Shown here one piece after another: positions 12,560-24,682 of a stretch of DNA of 64,000 nucleotides. Below the pieces are notes generated by a model. That model saw only the letters and a program-made list of their open reading frames with translations. It was not told the DNA's origin and did not search any database. Source of the stretch: Azadirachta indica. Its lineage: Eukaryota > Streptophyta > Magnoliopsida > Sapindales > Meliaceae. Made by a program: the position numbers and the translations under genes. How positions within the stretch are numbered: position 1 is the first letter of the stretch; each line of letters starts with the position of its first letter. The stretch is taken from NCBI GenBank assembly GCA_022749755.1, contig CM040441.1, positions 11,533,475 through 11,597,474 on the forward strand, read 5' to 3'.

Positions 12560-15500
12560 TTAGTCATTTCTTCTTCTACTGCTAGGAGTGTTTTGTTCTG
12601 AAAGAATTTTAAGCACATTGACCAGTGCTCGCAAACGATCCCATATGTTCAAGCCATAAAGTGCTTCTACAAGAGATTCCTGAAACTCGAAGCCATTCTC
12701 TGAAATGGGATACTGAGAAAAAACAGAAGGTTAGAAAAATTAAGCTTAAGCATATCCACAGTTGTGTAATAAAAACTATCAACCTAACCTGAATAGGCTT
12801 TGGTATTATGGTTTTGATATATGGCCACCATCTATCCTCAACAACAGATTTGACAAGACAGCAGGCCCTTAACCCCTCTACACCAGCGAATCTTCCAAAT
12901 CCACTATCTTTCACACCACCAAATGGCAGGGACTGAAAAATATAAAAGCATTTTTAGTTGAGCAGGATCATCTGGGCTGCGTAAAATACTGACTATGGCT
13001 TGTACAAATTAAACAAGGTGCAGAAAGGAGAAAAATAATTTTTTGAAAAGGGATTATGTTCTATTTGTCCAATCAGGAATTTTGACTCAAGAAAACAATT
13101 AGTTTGCCTTCAGTGAAAAATGCTCATTTCAATTTCAATTGGCCACATCCAGCAGTATTGCATCCTGTTCAAAAACATTTTATCTACTTTGTTTTTCGTG
13201 TGTAAATAGATTATTGGATCATCGATGGAATTCTGTTGAAAATATATTCTAGTTTGATTGCAAGGTAAATATCCAATATCCTCTCTAATAAGGGGAGTTT
13301 TATGTAATCAACAGAAATTATAAGCAGCTCAAAAGGAACTCTAAGATAAAAAGATTACCTGACACATGTAATTTGACGCAAAATCATTAATTGCAGCAAC
13401 TCCACAATGTAATTGGGAAGCTATTTCCCTGGCACGGCGCTGACTGCCAGAAAAAACAGCACATCCAAGTCCATATCTTGAGTCATTTGCAAGCCTCACT
13501 ACCTCTTCATCAGTGCTGAATTTCATTATTGGCATTATTGGTCCAAAAGCCTGTATGCCACAAGTTTTAATTATATTACCACGTCTAGATAACCATCAAA
13601 CGATCCTCTTACACAAATGTTTTTACCAAATGAAAATTCATGTCAAGTGTTATATTGAACAAGATAATAATTTTTTATACCTCTTCTTGCATCAACTTCA
13701 TTGTGTGATTTACATTCAAAATCACAGTAGGAGGGAAATACTGATCGACTGCACCTTCACTTAAATGGCCAAAACTTCCACGGGCAACAATTTCGGCTCC
13801 TTTGTCTAGGGCATCATTCACAAGGTTTTGAAGCTTTTCAGAATGCTCTAGCAAGCATATGGCTCCCATATCATACTTTCCAGCTAGTGGGGGACCCTGC
13901 AAAAGATTGTAAACTAACAAAGTTCAAAAATCTACAGGCAAAAAGCCAGTCAAATTACAATTTAAGGGCATTCAACTGGTAAACATTTAGATGAAGATTC
14001 CACAAAAAGAAGCATGGGAACAATGTTGCAGACAACAATATCATCTTCTAAATACAATGTTTAAGAGGTGACACACTTACAGCTGACACAGACTTCACAA
14101 TTTTGGTTACTTGACTGACAAATGAAGAATAAATGTCTCTATGGACATAGAATCTCTCTGCCCCAGCACAATTCTGCCCACTGGACTGAAGTGCTGCCCT
14201 GACAGCAATTTGAGCAACCTATATATCAAGTACAGCAGTCTCACATAAGGATCAATGGCACTAAAAAATACAACAGTCGAACAAAACATGCAGGCCAACA
14301 AAACATCAGAGGAAGATGGAAAGGATTTATACATGAGGCACGTCTACATCGTCACAAACAATAAAAGCATCTTTCCCTCCAAGCTCAAGTGTAAGTGGTG
14401 TAAGAGTCTCAGAGGCATTTCTCATTATCTGCATTAAAAGCAAACATGAAAACCTTTAAGCCGACAAGTTCCTGATAGTCCAACTCTTTATTGATCAGCC
14501 AAAAATCTAGAAGAGGCAATAAGGATGTCCCCTTCCACATGACTATCTTTAAAGGTCAGCATAAAAATTAATGTTTACTAAATAAAATTGCTCTTTGTAA
14601 GAACATATTATTGGGACAGAAACGATACTTTTTAACCTTAAACATTCCCCCATATACTAAAACATAACAAGCCATTGTGAAATAATTAAAATAAAACAAT
14701 ACAGAAGTTAAAACCGTGAACAGATATTGTACAACACTAAGGATAAAAATCTTGGGCAGCTAAGAGGATCATACCATCCTGCCAACACCAGGTGATCCAA
14801 CAAATATGATTTTATCAACCGAAGACACCAGTGCTTCCCCTGTTTCAGCAAACCTAGAAAAAAGAGTATGATTAAAGCTTAATATACAAATTGACCTTGG
14901 TGAGCAAATAAAACTCTTGAAATAATGCATACCCTGTTATTACATCAACCAGATTTTCAGGTGCACCCACAGCAGCAAGAGCAGCTTGAATAATTCGGAA
15001 GTAGAAACATCCAGACCAACTTGCATTTTCTGAAACCTACAGTTACAAGCAAATGATAACAAGTAACAGTGTCAATGTAACAATGACTGCAAAGATATTG
15101 AAACATGATAAATGAAATCCACTGAGACAAATGCTTTCTATCAAAGATACAAGGTGCTGGACATTAAAATCTGTGTTATAGTTTCCAACATGAAATACCT
15201 TGATGACAATGCTATTCCCTGAAAAGACTGCTGCCAGCATTGGATTAAAGATATTATGAAAAGGATAATTCCATGAAACAATAGCACCAATAACACCAAG
15301 GGGATGAAACTCCACTTTTGATCTCTTGTAAATCATTGATCTTCCAGCAGACCTACAGACAATAAATGAATTAGCTTAACTGATCATTATAGTTCACTTG
15401 CACTGACCATAAATAAACCATATAGAATACTATCATTATCGAATACTATCATTATCTAGTTCTATACATTTAGTGGGCATAACATAACAAAACAGAAACA

Positions 15501-16864
15501 AAATGATGGATGAAATACCGGTATTCAGGCTTCAGCCACTTCTCACCCTCAGAAAGAAGCCAAGTGATCTTTTCACATGTTGTCATTATTTCTCCCAAAG
15601 AGGCATCCACCATTGTCTTCCCAGTATCACGTGAAGAGATTCTAATCAAAACGACACATGAATTAAGGCATACACCACCCATATCTAGTTGCCAGCGTGA
15701 AATAAAACAGAAGCCTAAAGAATACTCGTAATATATAGAGACCCATCCCTCCCCCTCAATCCTGGTGAACCCAAAATGAAAGAAACCAATCCTTACTCGC
15801 ATATAAGCTCTTGATGTTCAATAATATACTTCAGAAGTATCCGCAGCAACTGACGTCTTTGCTTGAAACTACTCTTTGCCCATATTTTCTGTGCCTTTCT
15901 TGCTTGTGCCACATGCTCCTGGACCTGCACATATACGGTTAGGCCCTTGCTTTAGTTCCAAGATAAAACAAGTTCAATTAGAAGAGCAGCAACCACCAAA
16001 GGAAAAGAGAACTACATCTCTGGTGAATCACTAAGCTTGTTGTAATTTAACTTTATAAACAAAGAGCGACGAAAGTTAAAAGGGAGAAGAAAGAGGAAAC
16101 TAACTAAAACAGAATGAAGGCACATATTAAATTCTATCACTTTAACTTGGCATTTATCAAATGCAGTACTTAGCATGGCGCCACTAACCTCTTCAGGTGA
16201 CAGTGCAGGGAAATATCCCAAGTATTTCATTGTTGCCGGCTCATAGCACTGAACTTTTTTGTCCGATTGTTGTGTCCTCCCTCTCGGAGGAATCTACAAA
16301 GGCAATAACATACAAGAAACAAAGAATGAACCAGATTCATACTCAATCCACTAAATATTACTATCTATCACGATCTCTGTTTGAACAAGTATTAAGTAAA
16401 CTAATTATTATAGATAACGGATTAACATGGATTAATTAAAACATTATCATCAAAATTTGAGCACAAAACAAAGTAAACTAATTACTGAACTGAAACAAAT
16501 TCATATTCAGTCCAAGTTTCAGTCAAAATATCTCATTTACTACTAAATTCACAAGTTTCCAATTAATAAATAAAATCAAAATCTACAAATTAACTAAAAC
16601 TCACATAAATGAAACTGTTGTCCTGCGTTTGGTTCCCGTCATCCAAAACTGCCACAAATTTTTGAAAAAATTACGTCAGCAACCGTCACGAATACCATTA
16701 ACAAGAACAAGAAAAGTAAGTAAAAATAGTTGACGGAAAGAGGTAGTAAAACCGTCAGATGCGTCGACGTCGATGGAGGGCACATTGGGAGGGATGAGCA
16801 TGAGCAAGAATCTACAGATCGCGTAAGCGAAAGCAAGGACGATCAACGGCCACCAAAACGCCAT
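12560..16864 (-). CDS. ALDH22A1: Aldehyde dehydrogenase family 22 member A1
   Basis: Fourteen exons on the minus strand (16864-16753, 16648-16605, 16293-16189, 15924-15797, 15641-15519, 15352-15199, 15036-14933, 14853-14775, 14428-14333, 14218-14081, 13896-13681, 13550-13359, 12932-12789, 12712-12560) give 595 residues, essentially the length of the Arabidopsis protein. The N-terminus [19 protein letters not shown] is a signal anchor, typical of this plant-specific family, so the enzyme is probably on the secretory pathway. The catalytic residues are complete: Glu298 in LELGGKDAF and Cys332 in [11 protein letters not shown], with the usual spacing of 34. The expected [21 protein letters not shown] and GFGRF motifs are present. 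It should oxidise aldehydes with NAD(P)+; the physiological substrate is not evident. No frameshift or stop is seen. Confidence 0.96.
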
Positions 16865-18826
16865 TGATTTTTCGATGTTTGCAGAGTAAAGGCTAGGGTT
16901 TGGATGGATCGAATTCACTCACTATCACATGAAAATGCTTTCAGAGTGAAGTGGAAGTGTGTGTGCTTCAGAGGAGCAGGTGTTTTTGAGTAATAAAATA
17001 TACACTCTTAAGGGAACGAAACGAAGCGACAAAAAAAAAAAAAAAAAGAAATGGTGTCGTAATTCCTCAGTGTCATCGCTTTACTTATTCGTTTATTTAT
17101 TGGAATAAGAAGTATTAACATTGGGGTCCCTGAGTTCTTAGAATTTTATAAATAAAGAATTTATTCATTAAAAACAAATAGATCCCTCACTAAACACTAT
17201 TTTTGAAATAACTAGCATACCTTCTAATGTTAAAATCTGTATTTGGGTCTAATGTGTTATAACTTTAAAACTATACCTATTATTTATTATTAAATATTAA
17301 ACATAATTATATAAATGAAAATATTAAATATAAGTGAAAATGAGTGCTCCCTATTAAAAAATAAATATTTAATAATATTTTAAGTCTTACCTTAGGATTG
17401 ATGACAAAAGTTAAAAATAATATCTGTTAAAAATTAAAGTACTCAATAAATATTAAATTTCAATAAGAACTACTTATTTTTCTACTTATATTTAGTATCT
17501 AATATCTTATTTTACAATGATTGTAACTTCAAAATTATAATAATTTATATTCAAATATAACTCAAGGTCAAAATTCAGTAATATAAGAATAAATTTTGTT
17601 ATTTGAATAGTGATAGTACTTAGTAGGCAACTATTTGTCATAAACAAAAACAACTATATTTTCTTGTGCGAAAACATAAAAAAAAAGGGATGCGGACATT
17701 ATTTATTTTATTGAAAATAATAGCGGGTAATGACCTAGTTAAATTATAATTTCAAGATGAAGCAGGGGTAAATTCGAAATTACGTACGCAGCCGTAACAG
17801 TTGAACCGTTGGAGTCGAGTGGCCTCGAGGACCTCGTGCGCCGCCGTAGACTGGACTTATTGACAAAATTCTTAGAATTTGTTAAACAAATCCAATGTAA
17901 AGAAATTATTTAAGGAAAATATTAATCAATTAATATTCTTGTCGTTATCATATAATTTAAAATGAGGTTATTTTTCTCATAAATTTCTGAAGATTTCTTA
18001 TGCTCTATAGATCATTATAATATTGTAGAAAAGAAAAGCAAAAGAATACTTCCTATGAAGTGTTGCTGGTTCTATACCCTGAAATTGTGCAACACACTGC
18101 TCCCCTTCTGGATGTTTTTTCCGAACTTTGTTAAGCAAAAGCATATCTTCGTTTAACTCTGTCAATTGGGTTACAACTTAAGTTGCACAGTAGTTATACT
18201 GTTGCCAATTCTTGAACTCTCTTACAAGTATGCAATTTACTTCTACTCTTGGACAATAATATGCTCTGTGTCTTAGTTTTCAAAATACTTTTTCAGATTG
18301 AATAATAAGTCGGTAACGAAAAGATTCTGAGTTTCTGCTTCCTCTGTTCATACACTCGTTCAATTTATGGGTCTGTTTGTCAATCTCTTCAAGTCATCCT
18401 GGATTCCCACAAGTTTTTTTGAAAGAAATATATTTGCTTCTTGCATCCCCAATTCCTTTGGGAGACAAAAAACCGTTCTGAGCTTTGACATTAATGCAAA
18501 TGTACATGGAAGTTTGATTCACTGGGTAATTTGTGAAGGCAACACATCTAGGTATGTGTCTTTAAGATTTACTTTAAATATTAAGCAATGCTGAATTGCA
18601 TTTATGTTCTTCCTTTTAATTTCCTACTCTTTCCTTCTTGTTTAATACTTGTTTTATACCTGATTCTTCACCATACTTGGCATTGTAGCGATTTCCTGCA
18701 AAAGTTTTGAACTAGAAAAAAAAAAAAAAACATGTTGCGGAAAGACTCGCTGCATTATTTTATGTTTATTTGAACAGAAAAGCGCAATATTTGCAGGTTC
18801 AGATAACCTTCATTTCTGACCTAGTG
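16865..18826. other. Intergenic region and DUF247 gene leader
   Basis: The part near 16865-17030 is the ALDH22A1 leader and promoter. Most of the rest is AT-rich with nothing recognisable. Toward the right end a possible noncoding leader exon of the DUF247 gene ends at about 18552 (AG|GTATGT), with a matching acceptor TTTGCAG at about 18796. A 75-codon open frame at 18367-18594 would hit a stop soon after that splice and is not treated as coding. Confidence 0.45.
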
Positions 18827-20137
18827 ATGGAAAGCATTGATCACGGGAGAAATCATATCAGCATTGAGATCACATCTGAGTACGAGCCTCTTGTATCATC
18901 TATCAAGAACAAAATGGAAACCGTAGTTTCTGGACGTTGTATAGGTAGAGTTAATGAAGCAATCCGCAAAGAAAATGAAAAGGCCTACATCCCAGATAAA
19001 ATTTCCTTTGGCCCTCTTCACCATGGTAAAGAAGCTTTGAAAGCAGCAGAGGATCACAAATGGCGATATCTGTATGCACTTCTGAATCGAAAACCAAGCC
19101 TGGAAAAAACCTTGCATAACTGTGTGAAAGCACTGAAAGAGTTGGAGCACAAAACGAGGTTGTGCTACGACGAAAATATTAGTCTCTCCAGTGACGCATT
19201 CATTCAGATGGTGTTAGTTGATGGCGGTTTCATTATCGAGCTCTTCCTGAAGAATGTTATAAAGGGTCTAAAACGGAGGAATGATCCTATATTTAGCACA
19301 CCCGGTTTGCTCTTTGACTTGAGGTGCAATATGATATTGATTGAAAATCAAATTCCTTTCTTCATTCTTCAAAGATTGTACCAAACTGTACCAATTCCTG
19401 AACAATGTAACCAATCTCTTACCAATCTTGCCTTCCATTTTTTTAGAAACATGATTCCTGGAGATCATAGAATCCACCGCGAGAAGTTTAGCCTGGAAGG
19501 GAATCATTTACTTGACTTAATCCGCCATTGTTTTCTGCCAACTGTTCCGAGAGTTAAAGTTAAGCAAGATGGCATAAAAACTGGATTGCAGAGTGCAAAA
19601 AGGCTGAAAGAAGCTGGAATTAGGTTCAGGAAAGCAAAAACAGAAAACTTACTAGACATAAAATTTGTCGATGGAGTCCTCGAAATCCCTCCTATGCAAG
19701 TTCATCAATACACAGAAAGTCTGCTAAGGAATCTCATAGCATTCGAGCAGTGTCCTTGTGATAACACGCAGCACATTTCTTCTTATGTCATATTGATGAA
19801 AAGCCTGATCTGCACGGAAAAGGATGCGAAATTCCTGAAGCGCAGGCAAATTCTATGCAACTTTGATGCCAATGAAAAGGATGTTTCTAAGCTGTTTGAG
19901 AGGCTGAGCAAGACCGTGAATCTGGGAGAATTGAAGGATTTCTGTTTCGATGGGCTTTGTGAACAAGTGAAGGAGTATAGAACAAACAGTTGGCGACGTG
20001 CGTGGGGAAAGAGGAAGAAGGGGAAGAGTCAAATCGTACCAGAAATGTCAAGACTGTATTTAATTGCAATTTTGCTGCTTATTGTCACCTTTGTGGGAAC
20101 TCTTTTCTCTGTATTATCATTCTTTCTCCGCCATTAA
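18827..20137 (+). CDS. DUF247 (UPF0481) family protein with C-terminal membrane anchor
   Basis: A single uninterrupted exon encodes 436 residues. The start is the first ATG of the open frame (MESIDHGRN); upstream codons are open but lack an ATG. Hallmarks of plant DUF247 proteins are present in order: IPDKISFGPLHHGKEAL near residue 60, KWRYL, MVLVDGGFIIELFL near residue 130, DLRCNMILIENQIPFFIL near 180-200, NLIAFEQC with SSYVILMKSLI near 315-340, and a closing hydrophobic segment of about 22 residues (YLIAILLLIVTFVGTLFSVL) followed by a short tail. The biochemical function is unknown; members are single-pass membrane proteins, and some grass members are linked to self-incompatibility loci. 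The intronless form and isolated position fit a dispersed copy of a large family. Confidence 0.93.
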   Translation: MESIDHGRNHISIEITSEYEPLVSSIKNKMETVVSGRCIGRVNEAIRKENEKAYIPDKISFGPLHHGKEALKAAEDHKWRYLYALLNRKPSLEKTLHNCVKALKELEHKTRLCYDENISLSSDAFIQMVLVDGGFIIELFLKNVIKGLKRRNDPIFSTPGLLFDLRCNMILIENQIPFFILQRLYQTVPIPEQCNQSLTNLAFHFFRNMIPGDHRIHREKFSLEGNHLLDLIRHCFLPTVPRVKVKQDGIKTGLQSAKRLKEAGIRFRKAKTENLLDIKFVDGVLEIPPMQVHQYTESLLRNLIAFEQCPCDNTQHISSYVILMKSLICTEKDAKFLKRRQILCNFDANEKDVSKLFERLSKTVNLGELKDFCFDGLCEQVKEYRTNSWRRAWGKRKKGKSQIVPEMSRLYLIAILLLIVTFVGTLFSVLSFFLRH

Positions 20138-21886
20138 TCTCTCAGAAATGATTCTCCGCATTTAAAACAATTTAGTATTCGATTGGCTTGTGTTCCATTT
20201 GATCATATTGAGATTAGATATTGCTCCATTCATGTAACCAAAATGATTGCTCAACTTGCTCAAAAGTGTGAGATTTTGACCATTCCATCTCATCTACCTT
20301 TGTTATAAGCACCTCCATGGCACAATAACACTTAATTTCTTAAAATGTAATTTTTAGGAAACTATTCGATAAAATTATAATGCTTATTTCAGTATTGGAA
20401 AACGGTTGAAGTCCCCTAAATATAATCCTCGTATATATATATATATATATTTGATATTTTAGAATTAGCTATAGATATATTTTAATATTATTTTGTATCA
20501 TCTAATTTGAATCAGCATATTTAACACTATTTATATCTAAAATATATATATATTATAGTAAAAAAAAAAAATAAAATAACACTGTTCAAATGAAATTATC
20601 TAATAAAAATATAATATATATAAATATATATATATTTGAATTCTCTTTTTTATTATTATTACACTAATATCATTGATTAATTTTAAGTGGATGTATTAAT
20701 GACAAAATTTTAGTAAACCAACCTACAAACAGTTAGTATATCTAACCTCTTCCAAGACATTTCCATATATTATTTGTTGACGAAGGGATTGTTTATTTTT
20801 CTAATTGAAGTCTAAATATAATTATTCAAATATTTAAGAGTTATTTATTTTTTAAATATTTGTTAAAAATATTTGAATATAATTAAGTTAAAAATTTTAA
20901 CTTAAATCTGAATCAGTAAATGTTTGAACACTTTTATATTTTTATTTTTAAAAAATATTCTTATTTTATTAATTTATTTAATAACAAAATTAAAACTTTA
21001 ATTAATTATTTTTTACACATCTCTTGTTTACTAACAAAAACTCTACTTATCTTCTTAGTGTTAATTATTTTATACTTTAATTATTATAATAATTTACATA
21101 GTTATATAATTATAATTATATTATATATATAATTTATTATTTTTATTTAATTTTTATTAATATTTATACCATTTATTAAAAATTATTTTTTTTAAAAAAA
21201 TATATATCAAATAAATAAATAAATAATGTATAAATTAATATAATTTATTAATTTTTTATATATTATTATATTAATATAATTAAAATTATGATAAATATAA
21301 ATATATTATTTAAAAGAGTATATATATATATTAATTTTTTTAGTTTTTTATTTTTTAAAATAAATAATTTAATACTTATTTTTAAATATAAAATTATTGG
21401 ATTGATATTTAAATTATTTTTAAATTTCAGACAAATAAACACACGAAGTCTTTTTCGGATAAATAGTTGGGCCCACAACAAACACAATCGCAAACTCAAT
21501 CTTCAATTATTGGGCCGTGTCGCATATGCACACAATGATGCCGGATGTCAGAAGGGTATTTTGTGCTTAGCACATTAAAATTACCCCTAAATATTGACCG
21601 TCTGATTTCCCACGACATCATAAATCCATTACAAAAATTCAAATCCAACGGTTCAAAACCATTACATCCATACAAGCCATCATAAAGGATCAAATTCCCA
21701 CGCGCACATCTTTCCATCTGTCCGCTGTCGGCCTGTCCTGCAGAGCACTCACTATTTCTTCTACTCTCTCTTCGGCCCCCTAAATCGCGGTCAACTTTAT
21801 AGACTTTTATTTTGTTTCTCACTTTTCATTACAGAAAACAGATCAAATCCCAGAAAGCAAAAACACGGAGAAGTGAGAACAGAAAA
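20138..21886. other. Very AT-rich spacer
   Basis: The first part is the 3' UTR of the DUF247 gene. From about 20400 to 21430 the sequence is almost only A and T, with (TA)n runs such as 20432-20450 and no credible reading frame. From about 21440 base composition returns to normal and the promoter and leader of the universal stress protein gene begin. Confidence 0.6.
20432..20450. repeat. (TA)n microsatellite
   Basis: An uninterrupted TA run is visible at the left end of the AT-rich block. Confidence 0.9.
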
Positions 21887-23121
21887 ATGGAAGGAGAAAG
21901 AAGAGTTGGCGTAGCAGTGGATTTCTCATCATGCAGCAGGAAAGCTTTAAAATGGGCTGTGGATAACGTTGTCCGTAACGGGGATCACGTTATTCTCGTT
22001 ACCGTTCTGCCTGAAGGTCAATACGAGCACGGCGAGATGCAGCTCTGGGCAGACGCCGGTTCACGTATGTGATCGTTTCATTTTATTTCTGTTTGTTTCT
22101 GGGGAAAGTGAGCCTGTTTTCTGGAGAAAAAGCAGTGATTTTTCAGTATAAAGATACTAATTAAGTGTTGTTGCAGCTTTGGTTCCACTGGTCGAATTTT
22201 CTGATCCTACGATCATGAAGAAATATGGAGTGAAGCCTGACCCTGAAACCCTGGATATTGTCAACACTGCTGCTAGGCAAAAACAGGTCAAATTTCATTT
22301 TTTTTTAAAATTTAAAAAAAAAACTTGAGAAATCGAAGAATCTTAATTGTAGTATTATCACGAGTTAAGTAAGCTTGTGAATGTGAGCAGATTATGGTGC
22401 TTATAAAGATTTATTGGGGTGATCCTCGTGAGAAAATATGTGAAGCCATTGATAAAATTCCTCTGAGCTGCGTTGTGATCGGAAACAGAGGCCTTGGCAA
22501 GATTAAGAGGTTGAATTTGATAAATCTTTTGTTATTTTATTTTATTTTATTTTATTTTATTTTTGGTTTCTTGTTGCATGAATGTAATCATTATATTGTT
22601 AGTTCTGGTTAATTTGGAAATTAGGCTTTCTCAAGCTCTACATTTGGTTCCACTAGAGTCTTCTTGAGATTTCACGTGGTTTGAATTGGATAAACTTTTG
22701 GATATTGACTTATATGAGGCCATGATTTGATACCAACGAGGCCTTTTTTTCAATTCATGACTTTTCTTTTGAGAGTGATGATTTTTCTGTGGGAAAGCTT
22801 TCGTGAAAGTTTGGGCCAAGATTTTATCAAAGTTAGAATGAATGTATAACACATTGCTATATAGCGGGCATCAATATTGTGGCTGTGTTTCTTTGTGAGA
22901 AATGATAGCTGTGGTGACCCCGCCTTGGCGGTCAAATGGACAATAATTAAGTATCCTTTGACTACCAGCATATCATCTCTCAGGATTTGAACTGTTTATA
23001 TATATATTTTTCTTCCTTCTTGTATCTTTGCAGGGCACTGTTGGGCAGTGTAAGCAACTATGTCGTGAACAATGGTTCATGTCCTGTTACTGTTGTAAAG
23101 CAAGGAGACCATGAGAACTAA
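21887..23121 (+). CDS. Universal stress protein A-like (USP) protein
   Basis: Four exons (21887-22064, 22177-22286, 22391-22509, 23034-23121) join to 164 residues, the normal length for plant single-domain USPs. The protein starts MEGERRVGVAVDFSSCSRKAL, has the family's GEMQLW and KIYWGDPREKICEA motifs, and ends with the ATP-binding signature G-x2-G-x9-G-S (GNRG, nine residues, GS) followed by NYVVNNGSCPVTVVK. The complete signature predicts nucleotide binding. The fold is the HUP alpha/beta type, with roles in stress signalling in plants. The protein is probably cytosolic, with no signal peptide. Intron 3 carries a (TTTTA)n tract just after the donor. Confidence 0.95.
22534..22564. repeat. 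(TTTTA)n pentanucleotide repeat in USP intron 3
   Basis: About six tandem TTTTA units lie 25 bases after the donor of intron 3. Confidence 0.9.
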
Positions 23122-23896
23122 ATCCTTTACCCTGCATCGAGGAATAAGTGCAATGTTGTCTCTGGTTGTATTGGATTTCGTACGCCAGCCAGAACTATAA
23201 TTTGCGTGTATGTAGATTGTATGAAATAACTCTGTTGTTTGGAACTTATGGTTGATCTTGAACAAGTTTGTGGTCAATGTGTATATTGACAGAATTTGTG
23301 TACACTATGTGCTAAAACTTAGTTGTCCCCGGAGGTATATTCTTCCTGTAGTTGAGGGCTTATATATTGCATTGCTATATCAATATATGAATAAGAAAAA
23401 TTTGAGTTTCAGCGATGATGGCCATTATCTATAATATGTCGGTTTTTCTCATGTGTAGTGCTCTATTGCAGATACTTGCACTTTTAAAATGCGAATTTTG
23501 TGCAAATTAGTTTGGTTATTATGCATATTCTTATAATTGGACTCCAACGGAGCTTGGTATTATTATTATTATTATTCTGCAATCTTGTCTTTTGTTAATG
23601 CCCACGAAAGGCATGAACTATTTGAAAATGATCTATTTATTTAATCTGCTTGTTTGTTAAGAATTTGGAGCCCTCTGAAGACAGAAGAGCACGAGAGGTG
23701 GAGAAAATGAAGAAATAAAGACCATAGGTGAACCCCGTGAAACGTTACAACAGCAGAATGTATGTGTATAATGACCAGTTTTTTTCATTGTAATCCTATT
23801 TTCCTGGACAAAAATAACTAACATGCACTCAAAGACGTTCGCTCATCCATTTTTGGCTTGTATTCTTTCATCCCTTACGAAAGAAGCGAAGAGAAA
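23122..23896. other. USP 3' UTR and PMEI gene promoter
   Basis: No additional gene is supported in this 775-base gap. A short (TTA)n run lies near 23558-23576. Confidence 0.5.
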
Positions 23897-24682
23897 ATGG
23901 AGCCGAACATCAGCCAAATGTTGCTGCTTTTCTCGTTCTTCACTCTCATCATCTTTAACCTACGAGCCGGATGCGCAAAACATACAAGCATCACTCTGGC
24001 GCCAAATTCTCCTCCAAACCTGCAGTTTGCTTCCTCTCCTCGGTCAAGGTTATCACCAGAATCCATTTCGGCCGCAGCTTCTTCACCGCGATCACAGCTA
24101 ATTCATCCATCTGCAAATGCTGCACAGGAAACCTCGTCTACCGTTAATCCTTCATCAGAAACGCGGAGGCTCAAAGAAAGTTTGCGCAACGACGTTCTAT
24201 ACCAGTCAATACCCCATTACCATCGTCCTCTTCCTTTGATAGCAAGAAATCCTCGCATCAAAAAAATATGTGACTCTACCGATTACCCTGCTCTTTGCTT
24301 AACATTTATTGCTCCTTTCTTTAACGGTAAGTGTGATCCCATTTCTGTGCTTGAAATGGCACTAAAAGCAAGCTCTCAACAAATAAAAATCGCTATTGCT
24401 GCTTCTACAAAACTTGCTCATAAAATGCCTTCTGCTGGGGCATCCAACTTAAAGCATTGCAAGGATAATTATCATGACGCCTTGGACAATCTTCAGAATG
24501 CAATGGATGCAATTCCAACTCGTGATATTGGCACCATTAATAGCATGCTTAGCGCAGCTGTGACAGATTTTTCGGAATGTGATGATGCGTTTGCAGTACA
24601 CGTTTCTTATGTTACTGATTATGATGGTCATCTTACTAAGATGGTTAGCAATTGCCTTGCCATTGCTTCCCTGGTCAAGTGA
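23897..24682 (+). CDS. Secreted plant invertase/pectin methylesterase inhibitor (PMEI) domain protein
   Basis: A single-exon gene encodes 261 residues. The ATG at 23897 is chosen because it gives a clean secretion signal (MLLLFSFFTLIIFNL, residues about 8-22); the frame is open upstream without an ATG. A Ser/Pro-rich linker of about 95 residues follows. The C-terminal 150 residues have the PMEI layout: ICDSTDYPALC (first disulfide pair), LKHCKDNYHDAL (third Cys) and FSECDDAF (fourth Cys). Such proteins bind pectin methylesterase or invertase 1:1 in the cell wall. The target enzyme cannot be told from sequence. The long linker is unusual for a stand-alone PMEI, and no PME catalytic domain follows. 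Confidence 0.88.
   Translation: MEPNISQMLLLFSFFTLIIFNLRAGCAKHTSITLAPNSPPNLQFASSPRSRLSPESISAAASSPRSQLIHPSANAAQETSSTVNPSSETRRLKESLRNDVLYQSIPHYHRPLPLIARNPRIKKICDSTDYPALCLTFIAPFFNGKCDPISVLEMALKASSQQIKIAIAASTKLAHKMPSAGASNLKHCKDNYHDALDNLQNAMDAIPTRDIGTINSMLSAAVTDFSECDDAFAVHVSYVTDYDGHLTKMVSNCLAIASLVK

Noticed and set aside
18367..18594. Extra N-terminal coding exon for the DUF247 gene
   Set aside because: Joining it through the visible donor and acceptor runs into a stop within three codons; at most it is a leader exon.
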